DNA of 64,000 nt from Lingula anatina (Eukaryota; Brachiopoda; Lingulata; Lingulida; Lingulidae): NCBI RefSeq assembly GCF_001039355.2, contig NW_019775602.1, forward strand, positions 133,130 through 197,129, given 5' to 3'. A model generated the notes under the pieces. That model searched no databases. It worked only from the letters and a program-made list of their open reading frames with translations, and was not told the origin of the DNA. Below, piece after piece: positions 16,491 to 28,694 of the stretch. The translations under genes and the position numbers were made by a program. The number at the start of each line of letters is the position of its first letter. Position 1 is the stretch's first letter.

Positions 16491-17640
16491 GTTCCTGAGC
16501 TCAAAACTATGTAAGATGTTTACCTAGTCTGGGTTATAGAAACATCGGGTCAGGTAATCCAATATGCTACATTACTTGAAAAAATTACTGGGAGAGAAAA
16601 AAAACTTAATATAAGTCTCATTTGCTGTATGGAACACTAATAAACTGCATGTAGAATATTAATGGCAAAAAGCATGCCAGGAAACCTAACGTTATAATAT
16701 GCGCCTTCGGACAAAAATTTCGGAGAATGTGCTAGATGAGCCAAGGCAAAGATGATATTGTTAACACTGAATTACATGTACAAACAATTCATAACTTAAA
16801 AAGTAGAATGAAATAAATTAGATAAAAAGTATGTTTTCAAGTAAATATTAGATCAAATATTAATTCTTATACGGCGTAGCATCAATTTTATATATAATAA
16901 AAAGAGATTTTTTACTAATCTGGTGAAATACAGTACATAATATTGAAAGAACAACTTCAATAAATCAAACCAATGAATTGAAGTCTTTGATTGAACCAAC
17001 CCGACTTATTACACTATTACTTAAATCATTCACACGTTATTGAAAGTTCGAGTTTTTTATACTTATTAAGTACTACCAATATATCACATATTTTTTTCAG
17101 TTTTAATTTGGCAGTTTTAATTGTGTAGTTTATTTAAAAACAAGAGTTTGCACGCACGCTCATGTCAATATACAGCGACGGGCTACTTATTGCCCGGGTT
17201 CTTTTTAAGGAACGAACAAAACCGTTACTTTCTGATTTTACCTGGCCACTAACATCATTATCTCGGCATTTTTTCCTCCGTAGCTCATGAAAAAGATGAC
17301 AAGGTTTTACATTTTATACAATTCGTTTTATTAAAAATATCCAAAAATATTCATTGGGTCTAATAGAAAATGAGTATGATTAAGGTAGTATGTCCAGTTC
17401 GCATACGAAGTTCCGATTTCGTACGAGCTCAAAAGAAAGGATTATAGAGCAACAAACATCGACAACAACGCTAATTCATGTATAGTCTTTTCATTACAAA
17501 ATTTCATTACAACTGATAACTGATTTAAGTACAATTGAAAGCGCCCTTGACTATCTTACGTTGTTAAATTCCATGCAGTCTCTCGATTGAGGTTTGAAAA
17601 CGTTTCTTCATAAAAACCAGCCGCGTTCTTAACGCGCTGC
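16491..17640. other. Gene-free AT-rich interval
   Basis: No supported coding or RNA gene was seen on either strand. Confidence 0.6.
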
Positions 17641-17679
17641 AAAAAAAAAAAAAAAAATGAAATAAAAATAAATAAAAAA

Positions 17680-17714
<35 letters not shown>

Positions 17715-17770
17715 AAAAAAATAAAATAAAAATAAAATAAAATAAAAAAATAATAATAAAAAAAAAAGAG
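17641..17770 (+). repeat. (AAAT)n-rich simple-sequence tract
   Basis: A poly-A run followed by AAAT, AAATA and AAT units over about 130 bp. The T-rich reverse strand gives a spurious low-complexity open frame. Confidence 0.95.
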
Positions 17771-17824
17771 AATAAAATGTCTCCCACCTCCTGATTGTAA
17801 CACGTTTTGTTATAGACAGGTATG

Positions 17825-18250
17825 AATCAAATTCAAACAGGCTAATTCAACTTTGATGGAGGCTGTCAAGCGCATACGATTTTGAATGGCAGTTTTATAA
17901 AGAAACGTCAATCACAATTATTACTTCTCTCCGAACATGTAAAGCTCCAATATTCACATCCGTTGATTGACAAGGTGCCAATCAAATTCAATTAGTTTTT
18001 ACGGAGGCTGTCAAGTAATAAAAGCTTGATTGACGGGTTATATAAACAAACGTCAATCAAAACCATTACACAGTCGATCACTACCGTCGTCGAACACGGT
18101 AAACTCAAGCTCCCTACATCCTTTGATTGACAAGATGCCAATCAAATTCAATTAGTTTTGATTGTTGCTGTCAAGTAATAACAGTTTGAATGGCAGGTAA
18201 TAAAAACAAACGTCAATCATCGCGCATTATGATTTCTCTCGCCGTGAAAC
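17825..18250. repeat. Three-unit tandem repeat (about 155-160 bp) with clustered TGATTGAC octamers
   Basis: Units start at 17825, 17980 and 18140 with AATCAAATTCAA. Each unit has one CTGTCA (17863, 18008, 18168). Perfect TGATTGAC or its complement GTCAATCA occurs at 17907, 17964, 18027, 18052, 18124 and 18212. Within units the octamers often face each other across a TATA-like AT stretch (18027-18059). TGATTGAC is the PBX/PREP-type and TGACAG the MEIS/TGIF-type homeodomain recognition sequence. A regulatory role is inference. The array could also be a transposon-derived tandem repeat. Confidence 0.8.
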
Positions 18251-20395
18251 AGTGAGTTCCAAGTACGTCGAAAGAGGGAGCTACATGTATATGCAGAAGT
18301 TAGGACGGATTTCTTACAAAATAAAATATTTCATGAGAATATATACAACCCGTTTTAAAAACTAGTTATCTTTCTGCACCCTTCAGCGTGTCTAATATGA
18401 CGCTCTAAATTACAAACTATTTTGTAATAAGAAGAATTTAGCAAAGCAAACCAATTTTAAAACAGATGCAAGAAATATGACATTTGACGTTTTTCTGGAG
18501 GTAGCGCACGAGTCATTTCAAAATTGGTACAAATATGTGCCGCATTATGTGCATGGAAGAAGGAAGAATAAACGTTTTTGCATCATGTGAGGAATATTGA
18601 AATTATTTTACTGTCAAAGTCTACTTTCTGCACAATAATAAATAAATAAATAAATGAATAAATAAAAAACTATACTAATTCATCTTCATTTAAGCTCACA
18701 TTTGTGTTGTGGTTGAGGTAAGTGGTTTAATTTTTGCGGGGGTATATGTTAGCAAAGGACCTGTGATAATATGAATAAACAAAATATAACTATTCACAAA
18801 AATATTACTGTGAATAACTCTCTAGACATTTTAATGTGCGTCGTCCATTCCTATTTAACAGACAAACCGCTACCTCGCTCTTGTAATTATTTTGTTAGTT
18901 TATTTTTACTGCAATAAAGCGTGGATAAAATAGTTTAAAACGCCCTCACAGTGCCGTTGTTTTTACGACGGGGCGTGGGGTGTCATTAATATACGCTTCC
19001 GTGAAATAGTTTGAAACAATTATTTATCATTCAGCCAGAGTTGGTTGTCCTTTTCCACTCCCACGTTATTCTGAACCGGTATTAACTCGATGCCTGCTTG
19101 CTGTTGACGACTCTAGTTTCTATCTTTACATAGGTAGCCAAATATCAGCACCAGTAGACGGTCATGACGCGCAAACATTTTATTAATCAGTCCTAACAAA
19201 GTCCGTTCTAAGCTTTTTTATCACTGTCAAAAACCACTGACAAGATGTAAATATAGGCTTAAAATCTTTAGTTATATTGTAACAGGGACGATCAGCCGCA
19301 AATACTTAGAAAAGTATCGCAAATTTACTTCATAAGAGGTTTTAGTCTTTTTTAATTCATCCTTTTAACTCGAAAGACTTTCAAATTTTATCCGTTTTTG
19401 TCTGTCACTTTTTCATTTGATGATCTACATGTAAATATAATAATTTAAGCTGTGCGTGGAAAGTTGCGCGATTTTTTACCGTTGCTCGACCGCCCACTGC
19501 GGCTGCGTGAATTAATGTCAATATGCAGGACACATTGAATATATCTTAAACATATAAATAAATTAAACATATGAATAAACACAATATAATTTTATTATAA
19601 TCATACTTCTGATAATTGCTGTTTATCATATAAAATATTGACGCATATATCATACATTAGATTCTGTACTTAGTAGTACTATAATTCATATCATTTGTAT
19701 TAATTTAGAATAAAGTATGATTAAACTGACATAAGTGAACTCTGCCTTCAATTCAGAAATCATAATGGTGAAAAGACCGAGATGTCACCTCTAGGTCTGT
19801 GAGAACAGGCTTGTCGGGTATTTTCCTCTTCAAGAACACTTAACACAACATAATCATTATTTCCTGAACTTGCTAGTTAGGAGGCAAAGAAACACTAAAT
19901 GTCAACAAGTATCAAAGTAAATTATGACAAATAAATGGCACAAGCATTAACACACTTATTCTGATAATTCTTACTTTGAGCACTTTCTCTGCTAAGTTTT
20001 TCTCATTTCCATCACTAGTGAGTCCTTACAAACTTTTCACTCATTGAAATATGTAATAACAGTAAAATGACAAAAATATATTTCATAAAAAATCTCATTT
20101 TTTTCTAACTTGTAAACATTCACATTTCTTTATCAAAAAGTGTTTGTCATTTCATTTGCATCCAAGGGAGTCTTTCAAGATTTTGCCTAGTTTCAAGGGT
20201 AAATAGTCCAGATATCAATTGTCCACGTTATTTGAAAACATGTCCCCATTACTTATACAGAGCAGCCTTCCTAACATTTTTTCCTCAATCTTTTTATTAA
20301 TTTTACAGAGAAGTCCCATGGTAGATTCATTCTGGAATTTTGTCTTGGTGATGGTTACAAGCTGTGCCACTGCTCACTTCCTTTCAAGAGTCCTA
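18251..20395. other. Gene-free interval
   Basis: Contains a short AAAT tract near 18640-18665. No gene is supported. Sequence near 20290-20400 may be the decayed upstream part of the transposase that follows, but I could not identify a THAP zinc finger in it. Confidence 0.5.
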
Positions 20396-21381
20396 CTGAT
20401 CTAGAGCCTGAAAAACAATTACATCAAGAAAAAGAACCTTCCATGGAGGAACTTAAATCTCAATTACAAACACTGCAGCAGGAACATGGGTTTTTAAGAG
20501 AAAGGAAGACTTTGAAGGAAGACGAAGAGTAAATGCAGAAGAAGAGTAAATGCAGTACTCCTTTTGGCATTAATGAAGTTAACGAAAGTAATGTCCAATT
20601 TTATACTGGATTTCCCTCTCGCATTGTTTCTAACTCAGTTTTGGAGTTTGTTGGTCCTGGTGAGAATTGCTCTAACATCAGATATGATCATACTATAGAT
20701 CACGGCAATAAGCTAAAGAAAGGTGGAAAAAGAAGGTTAACTCCTGAAGATGAATTTTTTCTTTTTTATATAGGGTAAGATCAGGTCTTTTTGAGACAGA
20801 CTTGGCATAAAGGTTTCAGATTTCTCAGTCCACTGTATCTTCCATGATCATTGTGTGGACAAATTATCTTTATTTAAGGCTACATTCCATCAAGCTGTGG
20901 CCATCAAAGGAAAGTGTAAACAAGAGCATGCCAGCAGAGTTTAAAGTCAAATATCCAGATACCAGGGTAATAATTGATTGTTCAGAAATCAAAGTTGCAA
21001 TGCCATCTTTCTTGCGTCTGCAGTCTCAGACATATATATATACAGCAACCACAAAGGTACAAATACAGTGTATATTGAAGGGACTGATCGACATAGCACC
21101 ACCACAGGGTGCCATTGTATTTGTTTCAGAATTATTTACTGGAAACATCTCTGACAGAGAAATCACTGAAAGGAGTGACCTGTTGAGGCGAGAGCTTCAA
21201 GCTGGGGATGCTGTGATGGGTGACAAGGGATTCGCATTTCAAACTTTGCCGGATCCTCTTGGTGTGAAATTGAATATTCCAGCATTTCTTGGAAAAGAGG
21301 ATCAACCTGAGGCAGAGGAGGTAATTGAAACACAGGCCATTGCTTCACTACGGATCCACGTGGATAGAGCTATTGGTAGAA
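20396..21381 (+). pseudogene. DDE_Tnp_4-type transposase (Harbinger/ISL2EU-like), broken and cut by an assembly join
   Basis: Parts in order: a Glu/Gln-rich coiled-coil linker (about 20400-20520, SMEELKSQLQTLQQEH); a conserved pre-catalytic segment (about 20560-20775, with FYTGFPSRI, then GKRRLTPEDEFFLF); then, in another frame and after an in-frame TAA near 20806, FQISQSTVSSMI and the catalytic core. The core reads YPDTRVIIDCSE (first Asp), LQSQTYIYTATTK, GNISDREIT, AVMGDKGF (second Asp) and RIHVDRAIGR. In the last motif the family's glutamate is an aspartate. The frame stops abruptly at the single N at 21382, where a different contig begins. It encoded a cut-and-paste transposase but is not functional as read. 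Confidence 0.8.
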
Positions 21382-21382
21382 N
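21382..21382. other. Single-N assembly join
   Basis: An isolated N truncates the transposase frame. Sequence to the right does not continue the family, so this is a contig junction rather than one unresolved base. Confidence 0.7.
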
Positions 21383-21539
21383 CACGCTGGTGGTACTAAT
21401 TAACTTACTTCTTGGTCATATTTTCGCAGGTTTCTTTCTTCAACTTATTAGTCACAGCATTGTTAAGCTTGGCATATTAACAGTCATTGTCTTGCTGAGA
21501 GCCGTGGACATACAGGAAGTCATAAAATATTCTTAACCT

Positions 21540-22797
21540 CCCCACACAAGTTTTTTTGGTACCTAAGGTTTTGCACCTAGGTTTTATAACCTATGTCATG
21601 AAGGAACGCTTATGTTGCTTCCTGAAGATGTCCATTCTTCTGCAACTGTATGGTGCATCTGAAATTATATTTCCCAGCATTAGATACTTGTTACTGTCAC
21701 ACCTGTATATGCAAATTAACTGCAGTCCATGAACTGCCAATTTGGTGTCTAACATGTGCCTAAATTGTAACATGTTTAAGGAGTGCAACTTCAGTTAAAT
21801 TACAACTGTACAAATATGAAGTTAAATCTGCTCCTTTGTTTGGTTATTATCCTTCTTTACAAATCCTCTTGCAATTATTTTAATGTTAAGCTCCTGATTT
21901 ATAAGATGCATTGAAAAGATTATGGAATGTGCTATATCAGAATTACATCATAATTTAATGGTTAAACTGGTCTTTCACAGCAATTTTCATTGGCGGGCAG
22001 TGCTTGGCTCTTGACTTTATCCATCCTAGGTTCTTCTGCATCTCACAGCAATTACACTCTCCCTCAGCCCTGTTCTGATAGAAAAAACATATCACTGTCA
22101 GTCAAAGCAGTTTTTACCTATATTCTTCATAAACTTGTATTGAATATGTAAGATGAATAACCTAAGGGTGCAGGGCTTGACATTAAGGGTTGCGTGGTTG
22201 CGTTTTGCAACCACTTTTTCCTCACAGGCAACCAAATCTTGACCAGCAGTTGTCTGACTATGCAACTTATCACATCTGTAATATTTTATTGCAAGTTTTA
22301 TGGTTCGTTATATGGCAGTGAAACTTGCATAATTTTATTAAAAATTCTTTTTGAATCTGGAGTATCAGTTAGAAAATAAAAAGTATTTCATTGTTTTCTT
22401 GGTAAGCCCCCCCTTCCTTCCCCCATGATTTTTTAAAATCTGGTACAGCAACCAAACCACCAGGCCTGGTTGCATTTAATAGAAACTGAGTGAAAAAAGT
22501 AAATGACAAGCCCAAGGGTGAAATCTTACCACATTTTGTGATATGTGTTACAGTTATTTCTATAATATCATTCTATACAAAATCCATTTTAACATGCAAC
22601 ATTTCAGTATCATTATTGAACTACAAATTAACAGTTTAAGCTTGCAATGAAATTAACAAAACAGTTGCCTTTATTCAACAAAAATTTGCTGAATTTTTAT
22701 TGGATTAAACTGAAATCGTAAAATAAAACTGAAAAGATTCAGTTTTATGTAATGTGATAGTTATGCTTATAAAAGGATAGGAAATATAGGAAAACTT
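21540..22797. other. Interval without a supported gene
   Basis: A short minus-strand open stretch at 21955-22074 follows an acceptor-like AG and is Cys-rich (ECNCCEMQKN). Its phase does not join the exon candidates upstream, so no gene is called. Confidence 0.4.
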
Positions 22798-22801
22798 ACC
22801 A

Positions 22802-23632
22802 TTAAGGCATTTTGCTGGACATTTCTGTCGCTTCTTTAACAGCACTTGAGAATTCTGTATATTATAAAAAATATAAGTTACAATCAGATGCATTACTGAA
22901 CATTTAGTCATTATATATATACTGAGAAAACATTGTTTTCTGAGGGTGTGCTATAAGACATTTGGGACAGAAGTGGACATCCATGTGAGTGTTTTAAAAA
23001 TTATTACATAGTAATAAAAACTTGCAGTAAAATGTTATTAGCAAGTTTACCTGCATTCCAAAAGAAGAAGTAGAGTAATTGCTTTAATTTACTTTGTATA
23101 AGTAAATATAAAGAACTAGTAGTTGATTATTTTGAGAATTGTGTTCAAACTGTAATATGGTTGGCCATGATCAGAGTCTATGACTGGGTTCCCATACCTA
23201 GATCTATCTAACAAGATTGATCCATCTCTGAGGGGGTTCTTGCTAAATTGCTTTCAGCTTAAGCAGTTTAGATGTCTGACACGCCTACTGAAGCTACATG
23301 CTAAACGATAATTAATTACCCCCTAGCAGCTTCAGTAGGTATGACAGACATCTAAGCTGCTTATAAGTTGATTGTAATTTAGTGAGAATCTCTGTGGAGA
23401 TAGACGGATCCACATTTAGTACGACAGGGTCTGGGAATGGTCTCTAAAATAGAAACAATCACCATCTTTACCTGCTTTGATGATTATTCTGTCTCTTACA
23501 GTTGCTATAATTGTCATGGGCAGTTCAGTTGAGATGCCATCTTCAGTGGATAAGTGGACGATGTTTTCAGCAAAGTCTTTTATCATTGCTGTTTCCCCCA
23601 CTACCTCTACAGTTAAAAAGAGGAAATCTTCA
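22802..23632 (-). CDS. Two candidate 3' exons of an unrecognised minus-strand gene
   Basis: Exon 23632-23472 is flanked by CCTCCAACAG and a GTAAAG donor. It encodes a continuous segment with VEVVGETAMIKDFAEN, then STEDGISTELPMT, and ends in phase 1. A matching-phase exon at 22854-22802 adds about 17 residues (SSAVKEATEMSSKMP) and stops at TAA. I do not recognise the family; the beta-strand-like alternation suggests a sandwich domain but no more. Upstream exons are not visible. The 23472-23632 exon is partly repeated at 23764-23831 and at 26776, next to the N joins. A foldback MITE occupies the intervening intron. Confidence 0.35.
23205..23452. mobile_element. Foldback MITE, GATCGATC family, copy
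   Basis: A long palindromic centre: GACACGCCTACTGAAGC on the left pairs with GCTTCAGTAGGTATGACAGAC on the right around AATTAATTACCCCCTAG. Ends are GGGTTCCCATACCTAGATC and TCTGGGAATGGTC. Confidence 0.65.
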
Positions 23633-23961
23633 CTGTTGGAGGAGAAAACAGCAATGAGAGTCAATGTTTGTTACATGTCCATGGTTGGTTGCATCTGGAA
23701 TGATAAAAAAAGGCATACCTAATTGTAAATTGAAACTGTTACAGTTAATGTATATATGTTATNTTTCAGCAAAGTCTTTTATCATTGCTGTTTCCCCCAC
23801 TACCTCTACAGTTAAAAAGAGAAAATCTTCACTGTTGGAGGAGAAAACAGCAATGAGAGTCAATGTTTGTTACATGTCCATGGTTGGTTGCATCTGGAAT
23901 GATAAAAAAAGGCATACCTAATTGTAAATTGAAACTGTTACAGTTAATGTATATATGTTAT
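23565..23961. repeat. 199-bp tandem duplication interrupted by a single N
   Basis: Bases 23565-23762 and 23764-23961 are almost identical, and the lone N at 23763 is exactly the boundary. This is the signature of two overlapping contig ends that were abutted rather than merged. Confidence 0.85.
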
Positions 23962-24059
23962 GTACTAATCTGCAGGTAAAATACAGCAACCTACTAAAAA
24001 AACTTGCCATCTAATCCTCTAACAGACACTGAATAGATACCCTGTGGGAAGTATTCAAG

Positions 24060-24960
24060 TGGGTCGGCCATATTTGACCTTGGGACTAGTAAGTCGACTG
24101 TTCTGAATGCGGCCATACATTACACTTAACAGTAAAGTTAACACCAAACTTTAATCATGCAAAACAGGTAATATGGATGTAAGTAAAATGGGTAACTAGC
24201 ATGCAGCTTCAGGCCCATCAAGGTTCAAGTTCACACTTTCAAAATGCTAGATATAGAAAAAACGAATATTTCAAAAAAAAAAAAAACAAAAAATCTTTCA
24301 TTCAAGAAAACTAATAATACAATCAAGCTTGTTTTCTAATTCGAGCTGTGTCAATCCTAAAAATCATTCTTTTAAGTTACAAAATACAGTTTCCTTTTCA
24401 TAGCATTTGTGGCAACAGTGCACAAAATAGGTTTTTTGACAATTTGATGCAATATTATATAATGATTAACAACATAATCACCACAAAATTTTAATTATCT
24501 ACTATAAATAATGCTGACAATGAGAAAACGTACCGGTACATACCGGTACCATACTGCTTTATGCCCATGGGAGTCCCACAGTGAACATGCCAATATGTGA
24601 AAAATAAAAATTTCACAAAGAACTGAAGAGCTTCCAGAAAAAAGGATGCATTCATACTGCTTTTACAACTCAAGCTACATTTCAGTCCCATGAATCTTTT
24701 CGGTATGAGAATCATAGGTAACATGGTTTTCCTTCAGTGATCATAATGGCGGAAGTGCCCAAAATAGGATTTTCTTCGATTTTCATGTAATATTACGTAA
24801 TGCTTAACAGCATAATGACCCCCATTTTTTAAAATGATATAACAGAAGTATCATGAATACTCAGAAAATGTGACTTACAATGGTCTTCAAGCCCATGGAA
24901 GTTTATAATCACACCTTAAAAATGCCAATATGTGAAAAAAATTAAAATTTCACAAAAAGT
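24060..24960. mobile_element. Internal fragment of the AGGCCCATGG-type dispersed repeat plus a MITE end
   Basis: Bases 24060-24120 carry the CCATATTTGACC ... CTGTTCTGAATGCGGCC MITE terminus. From about 24125 onward, roughly 330-bp degenerate units recur. Each has a (C)AGGCCCATGG/AAGCCCATGG box, then TCACAC, TGCCAATATGTGAAAAA and AATTTCAC, and an AATATTACATAATGCTTAAC-like box. The same units build the 45-47, 52.8-53.7 and 54.9-56.7 kb elements. Confidence 0.65.
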
Positions 24961-25775
24961 TTTTGAAAGGAAAAGAAACATTTTTGTGGGAGCCATAGGG
25001 CGCGCTAGGAAATCTCCCTCTCTGTCAACTGTCATTGTTGAAAGGGTTGAAAGGTTTGTGTTTTTACCAGTGTTAACTCTGGACAACCATGCCTGCAGGT
25101 GGTACTATCAACTCATATCTCACACACCAACCTTTAAACCTGCCAATACGGAAACAAAGCGGTCGTGTTAGGCTAATTTGTTGGTGTGAAAATCAGATCT
25201 AACGTGACAGATGAAAGTTCTAAAAGTGCAGTTTCTGAAGCTCCATTCAATATTTCATTTTCACACTGAGCGCCAAGTAGACTCGCTGATATATGCGCTC
25301 TAAAACTAAAATTAACGATTAAACTAAGGTTTCACTAACGACAATAACGTATGAACAGAAGGTATATTGACTCAATGAATATGTGATAGTACATCATTCA
25401 CCTTTAACAAAAAATCCTAGCCTACTTTGTACGCCCTCCGTCAAAAACGTGTCAGGTGTAGCGTCACTTCTTCCGTCAACAAACTGGCCACATACAAGTA
25501 CGCATTTTACACTGCGCACATCCGGAACATTTTCCAAATATTTCGTTAGAATTTTAGTCTCGATTAAATATTTCTATTTGGACTGATTCAAATGTTCAAT
25601 CTAACATACCAATATGATGATAAAATTATATTACATTAATGGAAAAAAGTTAGTGTTTTGTTCATAAGCACAGTTTTACTATTATTCATCTGATCAAAAA
25701 TTCGAAACAGTCATTGAGCAGTCAACATTCAGAGGAAAGCGGGACTGTCGCAGTAGTTTCAAGCACGTGGTCAAC

Positions 25776-26732
25776 ATGGATAGTGAGAGCACTGCCAGCA
25801 CTTCGCAACAAACCTCAGGAGGAGCAAGGAATTCGGACCTTATTGTATTCCAGTGTTCAGGGTGCAATGCAATCATTGGAGACTCGTCCTCTTACATTGG
25901 AACGCACCGTGATATTGGGATCATGGTTCTGGCAGGTAAAGTTTGCAGTTTTCAGTTTTTTTTCACTTAGCAGTTGTCAGACGTTTCTTTTTCATCATAA
26001 GTTTACAGAGATTTCTTAGAGATTTCTTTAATTTAGGGTTCTCCGCAATGTAATAATTTGATTCATTCAAAAGTCGCCTGGAAATGGGAATTGTTAATTG
26101 TATTATGATCAAAGATTTGGGTCTCATACCCAATGAATCTTTTTCCACGTGCATCGATCCAACTCCGTAGTTACTCTCGCTGAATGCAATCAGTTTGACA
26201 GATAGTTTCATTGGGAATGAGCTCATAGAAGTAAGAATAATTCCTGGTGTTTGTGAAAAGGTCATAATAAGTCAATTACAACGTGGCACAGTGATATTAT
26301 CAATATTGTCCTAACATTCCAGCTGCCAACAATGTCTACCAGGGGAACAATCTGGTGTCTTCTACAGATGGTGAAGATGTAGGAAGGTCAGCTGATATTT
26401 CTATAGTTTTTATAAGGAATCAGTCAGTGTTTTTGTGCATTTTCAGGATATAGAATTTAAAAGCAAACCTTAGATTTTTCTTGTACATGTAAATTGGAAT
26501 ATTGTTTCAAGACCTTATTCTGAGCCAAAATGATGGATACTGTAATTTTTTTTTCTGTTCATGTTTGCAATCTATAAAGATGTATTTTCATTGCATATTT
26601 TATTTCCAGCACCTATGTGAGGGCCAGGTGTCTGAAGTGCAAGAGGATCCTTGGTCAAGTGTACAAGACAACACCCAAGGAGCTGGACTTTCTCAGGGAG
26701 ACATTTAGTTTTGATGTCTTCAAAGTCACAAA
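25776..26732 (+). CDS. Mis18 protein, partial copy (exons 1-3)
   Basis: Exons 25776-25935, 26323-26386 and 26610-26732 match exons 1-3 of the complete gene at 28695-31724 in length, phase and almost every base. The encoded part has both CxxC pairs of the Yippee-like Mis18 domain (CSGC and CLKC) and the VYKTTPKELD segment. Exons 4 and 5 are absent because the sequence is cut by a single N at 26775, after which the locus restarts. This is most likely the other haplotype or an unmerged contig of the same gene rather than a second gene. Confidence 0.85.
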
Positions 26733-26774
26733 GTAAGCAGAACTTTAAAGGAGGCATATATGAACTAAAGCCAA

Positions 26775-26775
26775 N
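26775..26775. other. Single-N assembly join between two copies of the Mis18 locus
   Basis: Left of the N the sequence ends as at 29682 (GCATATATGAACTAAAGCCAA). Right of the N it restarts as at 23818 inside the upstream exon. The two copies (23818-26774 and 26776-29682) are about 2.96 and 2.91 kb long and colinear. Confidence 0.85.
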
Positions 26776-27009
26776 GAAGAGGAAATCTTCACTGTTGGAG
26801 GAGAAAACAGCAATGAGAGTCAATGTTTGTTACATGTCCATGGTTGGTTGCATCTGGAATGATAAAAAAAGGCATACCTTATTGTAAATTGAAACTGTTA
26901 CAGTTAATGTATATATGTTATATACTAATCTGCAGGTAAAATACTGCAACCTACTAAAAAAGCTTGCCATCTAATCCATTAACAGACACTGAATAGATAC
27001 CCTGTGGGA

Positions 27010-27960
27010 GGTATCCAAGTGGGTCGGCCATATTTGACCCTGGGACTAGTAAGTCCACTGTTCTGAATGCGGCCTTACATTACACTTAACAGTAAAATCA
27101 ACACCAAATTTTAATCATGCAAAACAGGTAATATGGATGTAAGTAAAATGGGTAACTAGCATATTACAGCTTCAGGCTGATGAAAGTTCAAGTTCACACT
27201 TTGAAAATGCTAGATATTGAAAAACAAATATTTCAAAAAAAAAAAAAAAAAAAAAATCTTTCATTCAAGAAAAATAATAATACAATCAAGCTTGTTTTCT
27301 AATTCGAGCTGTGTCAATCCTAAAAATTCTTTTAAGTTACAAAATACAGTTTCCTTTTCATAGCATTTGTGGCAACAGTGCACAAAATAGGTTTTTTGAC
27401 AATTTGATGCAATATTATATAATGATTAACAAAATAATCACCACAAAATTTTAATTATCTACTATAAATAATGCTGACATTGAGAAAATGTACTAGTACA
27501 TACAGGTACCGTACTGCTTTATGCCCATGGGAGTCCCACAATGAACATGCCAATATATGTGAAAAATAAAAATTTCACAAAGAACTGAAGAGCTTCCAGA
27601 AAAAAGGATGCATTCATACTGCTTTTACAACTCAAGCTACATTTCAGTCCCATGAATCTTTTCCGTAGGTTTGAGAATCATAGGTAACATGGTTTTCCTT
27701 CAGTGATCATAATGGCGGAAGTGCCCAAAATAGGGTTTTCTTCGATTTTCATGTAATATTACGTAATGCTTAACAGCATAATGACCCCCATTTTTTAAAA
27801 TGATATAACAGAAGTATCATGAATACTCAGAAAATGTGTCTAACAAAAAGGTCTTCAAGCCCACGGAAGTTTAAAATCTCACCTTAAATTGCCAATAATT
27901 ATGTGGAAAAAATTAAATTTCACAAAAAAAAAAAACTTTTCTGAAAGGAAAAAATTTTTT
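27010..27960. mobile_element. Second copy of the AGGCCCATGG-type repeat and MITE end
   Basis: Colinear with 24060-24960, with scattered substitutions and small indels including a longer A run at about 27234-27256. Confidence 0.65.
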
Positions 27961-28694
27961 TGTGGGAGCCACGGAGTTCATTAGCAAATCTCCCTCTTTG
28001 CCAACTGTCAATATTAATAAGTAATGTTTTTTACTAGTGATAATTCTGGAGAACCAAACCTGCATGCCAATACGGAAACATAACGGTCGTGTTAGACCAA
28101 TTTGTTAGTGTGAAAGACAGATCTAACGTGACAGATGATAGCTCTAAAAGTGCCGTTTCTGAAGCTCCATTCAATATTTCATTTTCACACTGAGCGCCAT
28201 GAAGACTCGATGATATGCGCTCTAAAAAAACTAAAATAAACAATGAAATTAAGGTTTAACTAATTCGACAATAACGTATGAACAGAAGTATATTGATTCA
28301 ATGAATATATGACAGTACATCATTCAACTTTAACAGAAAATCCTAGCCTACTTTGTATGCCCTCCGTCAAAAACGTGTAGTGTCACTTCTTCCGTCAACA
28401 AACTGGCCACATACAAGTACGCATTTTACACTGCGCACATCCGGCACATTTTCTAAATATTTCGTTAGAATTTTAGTCTCGATTAAATATTTCTATTTGG
28501 ACTGATTCAAATGTTCAATCTAACATACCAATATGATGATAAAATTATATTACATTAATGGAAAAAAGTTAGTGTTTTGTTCATAAGCACAGTTTTACTA
28601 TTATTCAACTGATCAAAAATTCGAAACATTCATTGAGCAGTCAACATTCAGAGGAAAGCGGGACCGTCGCAGTAGTTTCAAGCACGTGGTCAAC

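Noticed and set aside
17564-17803. Minus-strand frame rich in Phe, Tyr and Leu
   Set aside because: Translation of an AAAT simple-sequence tract, not a membrane protein.
21955-22074. Cys-rich minus-strand open stretch after an acceptor-like site
   Set aside because: Its phase does not join any upstream donor I could find, and it is too short to judge alone.
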